From Acidobacteriota bacterium (GTDB lineage Bacteria > Acidobacteriota > Aminicenantia > S016-38): a stretch of 34,178 nucleotides of DNA. The translations under genes and the position numbers were made by a program. The notes under the pieces are model-generated. The model was not told where the DNA came from. It did no database searches and saw nothing but the letters and a program-made list of their open reading frames with translations. Location: the NCBI GenBank assembly GCA_015486055.1, contig WFSJ01000018.1, forward strand, positions 1 to 34,178, written 5' to 3'. Positions within the stretch are counted from its first letter, which is position 1. Every line of letters starts with the position of its first letter. Of this stretch, positions 16,339-24,983 are shown in pieces.

Positions 16339-17029
16339 AAATTACCTCCTCTATCTTTTTTACATCCTCCTGGGTATCAACAGAAAAGGAAATTCCATCC
16401 CATCTTACCATTTTTATCTTTTCCCCACTGGAGATCAGCCGCAACTGTTCAAGTTTTTCGGAAATTTCAAGAGGAGATTCAGGGAGAGATAAATATTTGA
16501 GAAGACCTTCCCTTGAGTATCCATAGATTCCCACATGCTTTAAGAAAGGTCCCCCATAGGGAATAGGGGACCTGGAAAAGTATATGGCATAATCGTTGCT
16601 ATCCATTACAACTTTCACCCTGTTTGGGTTATCCTCTTCCTCTTCTTTCATTTCACAAAAAAGGCTAACGAAATTTTCCCCCTTTTCAATGGCTTCCGCC
16701 ACAAGATCGATGGCCTCCCCTTTTATTAGAGGTTCGTCCCCTTGGATGTTTATATAGGCATCCGCCTTAAATATCCTTGCAACTTCTCCAACTCTTTCTG
16801 TCCCACTTTTGCATTTATCAGAGGTAAGAACGGCTTTCCCACCCCATTTTTCAACTTCTTTCTTTACAGATTCCTCATCTGTGGCAACTATTACCCCTGA
16901 GATTTTCTTCGCTGAGTATATCCCTTCAATTATCCTTGCGATCATGGGCTTTCCGCATATATTCCTTAGCACCTTTCCAGGGAATCGGGTAGAAGCGTAT
17001 CTTGCAGGAATAACCCCTAAGATTTCCAT
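16322..17029 (-). CDS. kdsB: CMP-Kdo synthetase
   Basis: 235 aa. It activates Kdo with CTP to CMP-Kdo, the donor for lipid A glycosylation. Nucleotidyltransferase motifs: [16 protein letters not shown] (residues 6-21) for CTP binding, [17 protein letters not shown], and the metal-binding NIQGDEPL. Later segments [15 protein letters not shown] and [10 protein letters not shown] with DTQEDV are typical of KdsB. It overlaps bactofilin by 13 nt and pyrG by 17 nt. With kdsA, kdsD and kdsC in the same operon, the whole path from ribulose 5-phosphate to CMP-Kdo is encoded. Confidence 0.96.
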   Translation of the reverse strand: MEILGVIPARYASTRFPGKVLRNICGKPMIARIIEGIYSAKKISGVIVATDEESVKKEVEKWGGKAVLTSDKCKSGTERVGEVARIFKADAYINIQGDEPLIKGEAIDLVAEAIEKGENFVSLFCEMKEEEEDNPNRVKVVMDSNDYAIYFSRSPIPYGGPFLKHVGIYGYSREGLLKYLSLPESPLEISEKLEQLRLISSGEKIKMVRWDGISFSVDTQEDVKKIEEVICGKKN

Positions 17030-17385
17030 TCCTTCTCTATCTCCTTGGATACTTCTTCCTTTGGCAGAACCCTCGCCTCCCCTTTATATCTTGCCCCTTC
17101 CTTTATTGAAAGAACCGGAGAAATAACGTCAGCATTTATCCTAGCAGTTTCCTCAAATTCCACCTTTTCCTTGGCAAATATCTTTCCTTTTACTCTTCCG
17201 CTTATCACAATTTCTCCAACAATGATTTCGCCGTCAATTTCCCCCTTTTTTCCCACGATTATGTCTGAAAGACTTTTTATCTTCCCTTTAATTTTTCCAT
17301 CCAGTCTGAGGGGGTTTTTTGCCTTTATATCACCGATTATTTCTGTGCCTTCATCTATATAAGCGAGGAAAGGGGATTCACTCAT
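17017..17385 (-). CDS. Bactofilin (polymer-forming cytoskeletal protein)
   Basis: 122 aa. The repeated short beta-strand pattern (TEIIGDIKAKNPLRLDGKIK, IVGKKGEIDGEIIVGEIVI, SGRVKGKIFAKEKVEFEE, INADVISPVLSIKEGA) is the right-handed beta-helix of bactofilins (DUF583), with short charged tails. Bactofilins self-assemble without nucleotide into filaments that scaffold cell-wall enzymes; in Myxococcus they also position ParABS components. Here the gene overlaps parB by an ATGA and kdsB by 13 nt, so it is coupled to both segregation and envelope-sugar genes. A role linking chromosome-pole positioning with envelope growth is an inference. Confidence 0.92.
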   Translation of the reverse strand: MSESPFLAYIDEGTEIIGDIKAKNPLRLDGKIKGKIKSLSDIIVGKKGEIDGEIIVGEIVISGRVKGKIFAKEKVEFEETARINADVISPVLSIKEGARYKGEARVLPKEEVSKEIEKEWKS

Positions 17386-18170
17386 GATTTTTCACCTCTT
17401 AAAATTTCTATTAATCTTTCAAGGTTTTTTCTATCCTTAAAATAAATTTTTAAAACTTTTTTACCTACCATTACCTTTGCTCCAAGAATCCGAGAGAGAT
17501 CCTCTTCAAGAACCCTTATTTCGGTAGATTTTCCTCCCTTTTCTTTTCTGACCAGATCCTCGGTTTCCCTGACAGTGATATTGGCTTTCCTGAGATTTTC
17601 AAAAACTTTCATCATCCGAATTGGATCTTCTATGGAAAGAAGAGCTCTTGCCTGCCCGTAGTTTATCTCTCCTTTGTGGAGAGCGTCCTTTATTTTTTTA
17701 GGGAGATTAAGAAGCCTGAGAAGATTGGTGACAGAGGAGCGGTCCATGCCCGATATTTTTGCAAGTTCTTCGTGGGAGAGAGAATAGTTCTTTCTGAGCT
17801 TTTCCAGATCTTCTGCAAGCTCTATTGGAGAAAGGTCATCTCTCATTACATTTTCTATAAGAGTTATAACGGCAGCTTCTCTTTCATTTAGCTCTTTCAC
17901 AATTGCAGGAATTCTCCTGAGCCCTGCCTTTAGGGCAGCTCTCCACCTTCTCTCGCCTGCTATGAGCATGTAACCAGCTTCGTCCCTTTTGAGAAGGATG
18001 GGCTGAAGCACTCCTGTTTCCTTTATTGAGTCCGCAAGCTCATCAATACCAGAAAAATCCCTCCTTACTTGGAAAGGGTTTGGCCTTATCATGGATACAT
18101 CTACATAGATTAATTCTCCTCCCCCTTCTTCAAGCAGGTCCAGTAATCCTTTTCCAAGACCTCTTTTCAT
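17382..18170 (-). CDS. parB: Chromosome partitioning protein ParB (Spo0J)
   Basis: 262 aa. A CTP-dependent DNA clamp that loads at parS. The N-terminal domain has IRPNPFQVRRDF, then the CTP-binding AGERRWRAALKAGL (from residue 71) and LIENVMRDDLSPIELA (from residue 104). The helix-turn-helix that reads parS is about residues 131-157 (LSHEELAKISGMDRSSVTN). The C-terminal dimerisation region is about 205-262. It starts with an ATGA overlap with parA. Two parS-like sites lie about 4.9 kb and 5.1 kb away on either side, inside the same operon. Confidence 0.97.
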   Translation of the reverse strand: MKRGLGKGLLDLLEEGGGELIYVDVSMIRPNPFQVRRDFSGIDELADSIKETGVLQPILLKRDEAGYMLIAGERRWRAALKAGLRRIPAIVKELNEREAAVITLIENVMRDDLSPIELAEDLEKLRKNYSLSHEELAKISGMDRSSVTNLLRLLNLPKKIKDALHKGEINYGQARALLSIEDPIRMMKVFENLRKANITVRETEDLVRKEKGGKSTEIRVLEEDLSRILGAKVMVGKKVLKIYFKDRKNLERLIEILRGEKS

Positions 18171-18925
18171 TTTGCAAGCATCTCCTTGGCCAGACTTAAA
18201 TACGCCTGAGCCCCCCTTGATTTTATGTCGTATAAAATTATTGGTTTTCCATAACTTGGAGCCTCACTCAATCTTACATTCCTTGGGATAACAGTCTTAA
18301 ATACCTTAGCGGGGAAAAACTTTCTTGCTTCTTTCTCTACCTGTCTTGAAAGGACCGTTCGCTCATCATGCATTGTTATCAGAACTCCCTCAATGAGAAG
18401 ATTAGGGTTGTATTTTTCCCTCACCTTCTTCACCAATGTCATCAGATCGGAGAGGCCCTCAAGGGCAAAGTACTCACTCTGAAGGGGTATTATGACAGAA
18501 TCTGCTGCTATCAAGGAGCTCAAAGTCAGATACCCCATGGAAGGGGGACAGTCCAAGAGGGTAAAATCAAATTCTTTTTTTATTTCCCTGAGCTTTTTAT
18601 TGAGAAGTAATTCCCCATTCTCTTCCGACATGAGTTTTATCTCACCAGCTAACATTGATTTTGAAGAGGGAAGAAGTTTAAGAAATTTTATTTCTGTTTC
18701 CTTTATGGCTTCCTCCCAGGTTCTTTTTCCTGTGATTATATCCACTATTGAGTAATTTTCCTTTCTTTTGTCAAAACCAGAAGCAGTTGTTGCATTTCCC
18801 TGAGGATCCATGTCTATTATTAATACTTTTTTTTCTGCTAAGCTAAGAGATGCCCCAAGATTTACAGCAGTGGTGGTCTTTCCGACCCCTCCTTTTTGAT
18901 TAGCTATTGCTATTATTCTTCCCAT
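18167..18925 (-). CDS. parA: Chromosome partitioning ATPase ParA (Soj)
   Basis: 252 aa. It forms a nucleoid-bound ATPase gradient that moves ParB-parS complexes. The deviant Walker A is NQKGGVGKTTTAVNLGASLS (from residue 9) with the signature Lys11; Walker A-prime/B-type segments are LIIDMDPQGNAT and LLDCPPSMG, and the C-terminal VIPRNVRLSEAPSYGKPI is typical of chromosomal Soj proteins. It has no plasmid-type N-terminal helix-turn-helix, which agrees with a chromosomal role. It overlaps the end of rsmG by 26 nt out of frame. Confidence 0.97.
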   Translation of the reverse strand: MGRIIAIANQKGGVGKTTTAVNLGASLSLAEKKVLIIDMDPQGNATTASGFDKRKENYSIVDIITGKRTWEEAIKETEIKFLKLLPSSKSMLAGEIKLMSEENGELLLNKKLREIKKEFDFTLLDCPPSMGYLTLSSLIAADSVIIPLQSEYFALEGLSDLMTLVKKVREKYNPNLLIEGVLITMHDERTVLSRQVEKEARKFFPAKVFKTVIPRNVRLSEAPSYGKPIILYDIKSRGAQAYLSLAKEMLAK

Positions 18926-19469
18926 CTTTACGAATTATAACCAAGAAAAGCTTATCCTTTCCATGAACTTTTACTACATTAGAATTATACTTTTTTATTT
19001 TCTTTAGGAGAAGCAATCTTGAGGTTTCTTTTTCTCCCGTGACGAAACAGAACCCTTTCCTTATATAGCCGCAATTTTCCCTTATAAAACTTTCCTTCTT
19101 CTTAATTCCCATAGACGATAAATAATCGAACTCTCCATTACAGAATTTTTTGTGAAATAAGGAGAAATCACCTTTGAATACATTTATTTCTTTAAGTCCG
19201 AGTTCAAGGATTGTCCTTTTTAAGAAAAGCGCCCTTTTTGCCTTTGGCTCAACAAGAAGCAGCCTTTTTTCAGGGGATAAAATTTTTATAGCCAACCCTG
19301 GAAATCCAGCGCCTGAGCCTATGTCAACCAGAGAAGAGAAAGGTTCTAAGGCTACGAGAATCTGGGAGGATAACGTCCAGAGAAACTCAAAGGTTTCATT
19401 AAAACTGATCCTTGAAATCAGGTTATACTTCCTATTTTCCCTTCTCAGGATTTCTCTAAATCTTTCCAT
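18900..19469 (-). CDS. rsmG: 16S rRNA (guanine-N7) methyltransferase RsmG
   Basis: 189 aa, somewhat shorter than the usual 205-240 because the N-terminal helices are reduced. It methylates N7 of G527 (E. coli numbering) in 16S rRNA. Signature KYNLIS is at residues 14-19, and the SAM-binding loop is VDIGSGAGFPGLAIKI (48-63), followed by LVEPKAKRALFLK. The ATG lies within the last codons of mnmG (25-nt overlap). No earlier start codon fits the frame without deep overlap, so the short N-terminus may be real. Canonical position in the mnmE-mnmG-rsmG-parA-parB order. Confidence 0.94.
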   Translation of the reverse strand: MERFREILRRENRKYNLISRISFNETFEFLWTLSSQILVALEPFSSLVDIGSGAGFPGLAIKILSPEKRLLLVEPKAKRALFLKRTILELGLKEINVFKGDFSLFHKKFCNGEFDYLSSMGIKKKESFIRENCGYIRKGFCFVTGEKETSRLLLLKKIKKYNSNVVKVHGKDKLFLVIIRKDGKNNSNS

Positions 19470-21262
19470 TCCTTTATCTTCACGATTAGCAGGGAAAGTG
19501 CCGCCGGAGTCATCCCTGAGATCTTTCTGGCTTCACTTATGGTGGAAGGGGCGTATTTTTTTAACTTTTCCTTTAATTCTTTCGAGATTCCCTCTATGCT
19601 TAAAAAATCCATACCTTCAGGAATGTTTAGACTCTCTTCCTTGCTTAATCTTTCTGCAGCCCTTTTTTCCCTTTCGAGATACCCTCTGTACCTGAGCTCT
19701 GCCTCAAGAAACATTTTCTCATTGTTGGTCACAGGCCTTAGATCCTCTGGAAGAAGATCGAGAATTTCATCTAAATCAATATTTCTAGAAGAGAAAAGCG
19801 ACTGGATTGGCTTCCCCTTTTTCTTCTGAAAAGAGATATATTTTCTTCCCCTTTCTTTTCTCTCTTTTGACCGAAGAAAGTCCTCGTAGGTTTCCTCATC
19901 TATTAGGCCAAGTTCTTTCCCGAAAGGAGTAAGGCGGAGGTCAGCATTATCAGACCTGAGGTAAAGTCTATATTCAGCCCTTGAGGTGAATAGCCTGTAG
20001 GGTTCATCCACTCCCTGGGTTACAATATCATCTATCATAACTCCAATATAGGCTTCATCTCTCCTCAGGACAAACGGAGGCCTTGAGTTTATCTTTAATA
20101 CAGCATTTATCCCGGCAATTATACCCTGAGCCCCAGCTTCTTCATAGCCTGATGTCCCATTTATCTGACCTGCAAGAAATAAATTCTCTATTTTTTTTGT
20201 CTCCAAAGTTTTTTTGAGCTGAATAGGCTGGACGAAGTCGTATTCAATTGCATAACCAGGTCTCATCATCACTGCATTTTCTAGTCCCGGAATCTCCCTC
20301 ATAAATGCTTCCTGAACTTCGTAGGGAAGGGATGATGAAAGCCCATTAGCATAGATTTCCTTGGTATCCAATCCCTCTGGCTCAAGGAAAATGTGATGCC
20401 TTTGATGGTGAGGGAACTTTACTATCTTATCCTCTATAGATGGGCAATATCTAGGGCCTATTCCCTTTATCCTTCCGCTGTAAAGTGCGGAACGATGGAG
20501 ATTTTCCCTTATTATCTTATGCACTTTCTCATTAGTGTACCCAAGATGACAAACTATTCTGTTGTTGAGCTTCCCTTTTGTCCTGAAACTAAAGGGGATT
20601 GGCTCGTCATCTCCTTCCTGAACTTGGAAATTTGAATAGTTAATTGAATCTCCGTGTATTCTCATGGGAGTTCCTGTCTTGAGCCTTCCCATTTTGAAAC
20701 CAAGATTTCTGAGATTTTCAGCCAATTCAATTGATGCTGGTTCATTTGCCCTTCCAGCCGGGTAGTTAATCGTTCCGATATGTATAAGTCCATTTAGGAA
20801 GGTTCCAGGTGTTAAAATCACAGCTTTTGATTTTATTCTTGTTCCATCCATCAATTCCACTCCCTTTATCTTTCCTTCCTTAATTATTAAACGAGATGCT
20901 ATTCCCTGATAGAGAATTAAATTCTTCACCCTTTCAAGGTAATGCTTCATCTCAATTCTGTAAAGAGCCTTGTCTTCCTGCGCCCTTGGTGCTTGAACTG
21001 CAGGCCCCTTTTTCCTATTCAGAAGCCTGAAATGAATTCCGCACCTGTCCGCCATCCACCCCATAATTCCTCCAAGAGCATCTATTTCTCTTACGAGCTG
21101 ACCTTTTGCAGTTCCTCCGATTGAAGGGTTACAGGACATCTGGGCGAGAGTATCAAGATGAATGGTAAGGAGCATTGTGCTTGCCCCCATCTTTGCGGAA
21201 GCATAGCAAGCTTCTATCCCTGCATGTCCTCCCCCTACAACGAGAACGTCTACATCAATCAT
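19445..21262 (-). CDS. mnmG: tRNA uridine 5-carboxymethylaminomethyl modification enzyme MnmG (GidA)
   Basis: 605 aa, full length. An FAD enzyme that, with MnmE, modifies wobble uridine 34 of several tRNAs. The dinucleotide-binding motif is VVGGGHAGIEAC (from residue 8). Family segments include SCNPSIGGTAKGQLVREIDALGG, TPGTFLNG, GRLKTGTP, GPRYCPSIEDKI and FLAGQINGTSGYEEAGAQG. The C-terminal helical domain binds MnmE and tRNA. It starts with an ATGA overlap with mnmE, consistent with stoichiometric production of the two partners. Confidence 0.98.
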   Translation of the reverse strand: MIDVDVLVVGGGHAGIEACYASAKMGASTMLLTIHLDTLAQMSCNPSIGGTAKGQLVREIDALGGIMGWMADRCGIHFRLLNRKKGPAVQAPRAQEDKALYRIEMKHYLERVKNLILYQGIASRLIIKEGKIKGVELMDGTRIKSKAVILTPGTFLNGLIHIGTINYPAGRANEPASIELAENLRNLGFKMGRLKTGTPMRIHGDSINYSNFQVQEGDDEPIPFSFRTKGKLNNRIVCHLGYTNEKVHKIIRENLHRSALYSGRIKGIGPRYCPSIEDKIVKFPHHQRHHIFLEPEGLDTKEIYANGLSSSLPYEVQEAFMREIPGLENAVMMRPGYAIEYDFVQPIQLKKTLETKKIENLFLAGQINGTSGYEEAGAQGIIAGINAVLKINSRPPFVLRRDEAYIGVMIDDIVTQGVDEPYRLFTSRAEYRLYLRSDNADLRLTPFGKELGLIDEETYEDFLRSKERKERGRKYISFQKKKGKPIQSLFSSRNIDLDEILDLLPEDLRPVTNNEKMFLEAELRYRGYLEREKRAAERLSKEESLNIPEGMDFLSIEGISKELKEKLKKYAPSTISEARKISGMTPAALSLLIVKIKEWKDLEKS

Positions 21263-22614
21263 TTTCCTATGCAGAACTTTGAGAAAATTCCCTTTAAAAC
21301 TTCATCTGTCTTCACTTTCCCTATAATTTCCTCAAGGGCACTGATGGCTGTGCGTAGTTCCTCTGAGATTATTTCCTCTGGGGTTTCCGATTCGGCGAGG
21401 GAAATTGCCCTTTCTATACTTACCAAGGACTTTTCAAGGTTTGCTTTCTGGCGGGAGTTTATATAGACCATCTCCTGCGGGATTTCCTTAGAGAAAGTCT
21501 TCCACATTTCCTTCCTTAATGATTCAAGATTTTCTTTCTTTTTAGCAGATATTTTTACCCTTTTACCTTCCCCGAGTTTTTTTATTTCAGATTCCCGGAG
21601 GACTTCTGGAAGGTCGGATTTATTAAGAACGAAGAGAGTTTTTTTATTAACTGTAAGTTTAGCCAGTTTCTGATCCCCCTCGTCAATTTGGCAGGAAAGA
21701 TCCAGCAAGAATAGGATTCCGTCTGCTTCGTTAATCAGAATTTCGGCCCTTTTCATTCCTTCCCTTTCTATCATGTCGGTGGGGTTTGGGTTCATCCCTG
21801 CCGTATCAATGATTATGAAAGGGACTCCCCTGTAAATAATTCTTTCTCTAAGGAAATCTCTTGTGGTTCCCGGGAATTCGGTAACGATTGCTCTTTCCTC
21901 TTCAAGGAGTGCATTGAAGAGGGAGCTTTTGCCTACATTTGGTTTTCCCACAAGCACCAATTTTATTCCCTCAAGGATTTGCTTCCCACTCCCAAAAAAG
22001 GAAATAAGCTCCTTGATCTCCTCCTTAACTTTCCTCAGAGAAATCAAAACATCTTTCCTCTCTATCCCTATGCCATCATCAGGGAATTCTATTTCTGTTT
22101 CCAGTACAATTATAAGCTCAAGCAGCTCCTTTCTCAGTTTCCATATTCTTTTGGAAAGGCCGCCTTCAAGTTGAGAAAAGGAGAGCTTGACCCCATCATA
22201 AGATTGAGCTTCTACAAGGTCTTCAATAGCCTCGGCACCAGGGAGGTCCATTTTACCGTTGAGAAAAGCCCTGTAGCTAAATTCTCCTGGCTTAGCCTGC
22301 CTTGCTCCTGATTTAAGGGCAAGCTCTATAATCCTCCAAACTATTATTGGATTCCCGTGACAGGTTATTTCAACCATGTCTTCGCCAGAATAGGAGGAAG
22401 GGGCTTTGTAATAAATCATTATTCCATCATCAAAGAATTTATTGTCCTCAAAATCGTAGAGCTTTCCGTAAGCTGCTTTTCTTGGAATAAATTTTCCTTT
22501 GGGCTTGAAAAATTTTAGAGCGATTTTCAACGAATCCCTTCCGGAGAGTCTGACCATAGAAATAGCTCCCTTCCCAAGAGGGGTTGAAGGCGCAACTATT
22601 GTGTTCTCAATCAT
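21259..22614 (-). CDS. mnmE: tRNA modification GTPase MnmE (TrmE)
   Basis: 451 aa. Partner of MnmG. The N-terminal formyl-tetrahydrofolate-binding domain (about 1-118) has TPLGKGAISMVRLSG; the helical region has PGEFSYRAFLNGKMDLPGAEA. The inserted G domain (about 217-375) has the P-loop GKPNVGKSS (223-231), G2 with GTTRDF, G3 DTAGM and G4 NKSD. The C-terminus FCIGK keeps the catalytic Cys448 of the CIGK motif. It overlaps jag by 8 nt and mnmG by 4 nt. Confidence 0.98.
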   Translation of the reverse strand: MIENTIVAPSTPLGKGAISMVRLSGRDSLKIALKFFKPKGKFIPRKAAYGKLYDFEDNKFFDDGIMIYYKAPSSYSGEDMVEITCHGNPIIVWRIIELALKSGARQAKPGEFSYRAFLNGKMDLPGAEAIEDLVEAQSYDGVKLSFSQLEGGLSKRIWKLRKELLELIIVLETEIEFPDDGIGIERKDVLISLRKVKEEIKELISFFGSGKQILEGIKLVLVGKPNVGKSSLFNALLEEERAIVTEFPGTTRDFLRERIIYRGVPFIIIDTAGMNPNPTDMIEREGMKRAEILINEADGILFLLDLSCQIDEGDQKLAKLTVNKKTLFVLNKSDLPEVLRESEIKKLGEGKRVKISAKKKENLESLRKEMWKTFSKEIPQEMVYINSRQKANLEKSLVSIERAISLAESETPEEIISEELRTAISALEEIIGKVKTDEVLKGIFSKFCIGK

Positions 22615-23230
22615 GCCTCATCTTCGTAATCCTGACCCTTTTTAGATAACCTTCTTCTTCACTTTTACTTGTCACCCCGTCCATTGAATTTACCACCATA
22701 TGAATTATTCTTCTTTCGTTGGGCCCCATCGGGAAAAGCAGCTCTTCTTGTCCTGTTTCCCTTACCCTTTCAGCTATCCTTCTTGCCAGCCTTCTGAGAT
22801 AAGCTTCCCTTTCCCTTCTGTATCCATTAGCATCTGTTATGATTCTCTTTCCAATAAAAGGGAAAAGCCTGTTCAAAAGATATTGGAAATCGTTTAGAAG
22901 CTCCCCATGGTTTTCAGTGAATATGTAGGAATCGTCACCTTGGTAATCAACAATTAGAATATCACCTTTAGCATTTATAAGGTTGAAATTTCCAGATAAG
23001 GAAAGACTCCTCCTAAAGTATTCAAGAAATTTTTTTAGCTCTTCCTCTTCACTTTTATCCTTGACCCAGGCTGAAATAAAAATTTTTCTTTCTTTCCCGA
23101 AGAAGGATGTTTTTCCCTTGATTACCCTGTAGGCAAGTTCATCCTTTGATACTCCAAAATATTCCTCTGCTTCCCCAATTACCTCCTCAAGATTCTTGCC
23201 CTGAAACTCTTTCTTTTCCCTATGTTTCAT
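22607..23230 (-). CDS. jag: Jag/KhpB RNA-binding protein (Jag-N, KH, R3H)
   Basis: 207 aa. Residues about 7-55 match the Jag N-terminal domain (FQGKNLEEVIGEAEEYFGV, KTSFFGKERKIF). The KH domain is about 80-145, and the R3H domain about 145-207 has LRRLARRIAERV and GPNERRIIHMVV with the Arg-x3-His signature (Arg173/His177). The KH loop, normally GxxG, aligns to ENHG here, so the first glycine is lost. KhpB proteins bind small and messenger RNAs and influence cell division and envelope growth. The ATG lies inside the second parS-like site, with AGAGGT 6 nt upstream, and the gene overlaps yidC by 11 nt. Confidence 0.93.
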   Translation of the reverse strand: MKHREKKEFQGKNLEEVIGEAEEYFGVSKDELAYRVIKGKTSFFGKERKIFISAWVKDKSEEEELKKFLEYFRRSLSLSGNFNLINAKGDILIVDYQGDDSYIFTENHGELLNDFQYLLNRLFPFIGKRIITDANGYRREREAYLRRLARRIAERVRETGQEELLFPMGPNERRIIHMVVNSMDGVTSKSEEEGYLKRVRITKMRHD

Positions 23231-24764
23231 GTGAAACCTCTATTTTCTTAAGATATTGATTTACTATGTGCTGTTGGCCTATGGAAAGAAGGTTATAGGT
23301 TAACCAATAAAGAACCAATCCAGAAGGGAAAGACGCAAAGAGAAAAGTAAAGAACCCTGACATGAGGATGGCCATCATCTTCTGCTGTCCAGGGTTTCCC
23401 GAAGGAGTCATAAGCTGAAGGATTAACTGACTTACCCCCATCAAAATCGGGAGTATGTAGTATGGGTCCTTTGCAGAAAGGTCCTTTATCCAGAACATGA
23501 AGGGTTGCTGCCATAGTTCTACTGCTGCTGTTAACAGGCTGAAAAATGCCCATAAGATAGGTAGCTGAAGAAGAAGGGGAAGACACCCCGATGCAGGGTT
23601 AACGCCTTCCTTCTTATAAAGTGCCATAAGTTCCATATTCATTTTTTTCTTTGTCTCAGGATCAGCACCTTTATACTTTTTCTGTATTATTTTGATCTTT
23701 GGCTGGAGCTTCTGCATTTTATACATACTTATAGAGCTTTTGTATGTAAGAGGATAGAAAAGAAGCTTAATTAATATTGTCAGCAGTATTATGGCGATCC
23801 CGTAATTAGGGATTGTATGGTCATAGAGCCACTTCATAGCTTGAAGGGTAGGAACCCCTACGAACCAGAAAAGCCCAAGACGAACAGTTTTTTCTGTCTT
23901 TTTACCTATTTTTCTTAAAATAAAATAGTCCTTTGGACCTATATAAATCTTTTCCGGGGAAAAAGAAGCAAGGTATGGTTTTCCATTTATTTTAAGGACT
24001 TTCCCCTTTGTGGAAAAGAAAAGGGAGATAAAATACCTATTTTCATATCCTATCCACTGAGAAGAAATTATATCCTCTTCCTTTTCCTTTGTTCTCTTTA
24101 CGGAGTTTCCCAGCAGATAAACAATTTCTCTCTTTTCCATTTGGCCCTTTGGATTGTTGCTTATTGAGGCAAGACTTGGACCCCAGAGAATCCATCCTTT
24201 TGGTTCACCATCTACAACAACAACAACCCTTGAAAGGAGGGTGTAAGGTTCTTTATAGGCATATTCCTTGAGGACGAAGTTTTTCTCATCTTTTTTAAGG
24301 TAGAACACAAGCTTTCCTCCATCTTCCTTATAGGAATAAACAGAATTATTGGCCCATTTGTCGAATTTCTCGTTACCAGTGAAAACCGAAAAGGGATGTA
24401 AAGTTCCAGGGGGAACCATATCAAGGAATTTGCCATCTCTTTTGTATTTCTTCAGTTTCCAGCTTTTTAAAACTCCGCCTCTGGTTGAAAAGGAGAAATT
24501 TACCAAGGAATTCTCTTTTTTTATCTCCTTTTCCCCTGAAAGAAACCCCTTAATTGAAGGGAATTTTTCAATTGAGATTTTCTTCTTGGGAGTTTTAGCC
24601 TTTGGCTGAGATTTTGAGGCTTCTTTCTTGACCTCGGTTTTTTTGGGAGGAGCAGGAGAAGGCTGGATATTCCCCCCCCTTTTTAAGAAAAATATCTGAT
24701 AACCAATTATTATTAATGTAGCAAGCACAATGGCAGCCAACAGTCTTACTTCATCACTTTTCAT
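23220..24764 (-). CDS. yidC: Membrane protein insertase YidC
   Basis: 514 aa. It inserts and folds inner-membrane proteins with or without SecYEG. A first membrane helix (about 8-27) is followed by a Lys/Pro-rich stretch (to about 65) and the periplasmic P1 beta domain (about 75-330) typical of Gram-negative YidC. The conserved five-helix core starts near residue 340 (IILLTILIKLLFYPLTYKS) with the QKLQPKIKIIQKKYKG loop, MELMALYKKEGVNPASGCLP and LQLPILWAFFSLL. The groove Arg of E. coli is Lys in this core (ILIKLLFYPL), a common substitution. Ribosome binding site TAGGAG is 6 nt from the ATG. Confidence 0.97.
   Translation of the reverse strand: MKSDEVRLLAAIVLATLIIIGYQIFFLKRGGNIQPSPAPPKKTEVKKEASKSQPKAKTPKKKISIEKFPSIKGFLSGEKEIKKENSLVNFSFSTRGGVLKSWKLKKYKRDGKFLDMVPPGTLHPFSVFTGNEKFDKWANNSVYSYKEDGGKLVFYLKKDEKNFVLKEYAYKEPYTLLSRVVVVVDGEPKGWILWGPSLASISNNPKGQMEKREIVYLLGNSVKRTKEKEEDIISSQWIGYENRYFISLFFSTKGKVLKINGKPYLASFSPEKIYIGPKDYFILRKIGKKTEKTVRLGLFWFVGVPTLQAMKWLYDHTIPNYGIAIILLTILIKLLFYPLTYKSSISMYKMQKLQPKIKIIQKKYKGADPETKKKMNMELMALYKKEGVNPASGCLPLLLQLPILWAFFSLLTAAVELWQQPFMFWIKDLSAKDPYYILPILMGVSQLILQLMTPSGNPGQQKMMAILMSGFFTFLFASFPSGLVLYWLTYNLLSIGQQHIVNQYLKKIEVSHET
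23223..23238. promoter_or_regulatory. parS: parS-like ParB-binding site (copy 2)
   Basis: TGTTTCATGTGAAACC on the plus strand, two mismatches from the consensus TGTTTCACGTGAAACA. It spans the yidC C-terminal codons (Val-Ser-His-Glu-Thr) and the jag start codon. It shares 15 identical bases with the copy at 12486. Confidence 0.7.
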
Positions 24765-24773
24765 ATTTGTCTC

Positions 24774-24983
24774 CTATGGAACAGGGTCATATCCTCCAGG
24801 GTGAAATGGATGACACTTTGAAATCCTCTTTATAGAAAGAAATCCTCCCTTTATGACCCCGTATTTCTTTATTGCTGCTATTGAATATTCCGAGCATGTC
24901 GGAGTAAATCTACAGGAAGAGGGGAAAAGAGGGGAAATTAAAAGCTTATATGCTTTTATCAGAAATACAAGAAAATATTTCAT
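24774..24983 (-). CDS. yidD: Membrane protein insertion efficiency factor YidD
   Basis: 69 aa, normal for this small family. It helps YidC-dependent insertion and peripherally binds the inner membrane. Hallmarks are an N-terminal amphipathic/hydrophobic helix ([16 protein letters not shown]), [20 protein letters not shown] with its conserved cysteines, and the [14 protein letters not shown] ending. It starts with an ATGA overlap with rnpA and stops 9 nt before yidC, the only non-coding gap in the long operon. Confidence 0.96.
   Translation of the reverse strand: MKYFLVFLIKAYKLLISPLFPSSCRFTPTCSEYSIAAIKKYGVIKGGFLSIKRISKCHPFHPGGYDPVP

Noticed and set aside
21505-21513. TCTTCCACA inside mnmE as a DnaA box
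   Set aside because: A lone weak match in coding DNA with no clustering.
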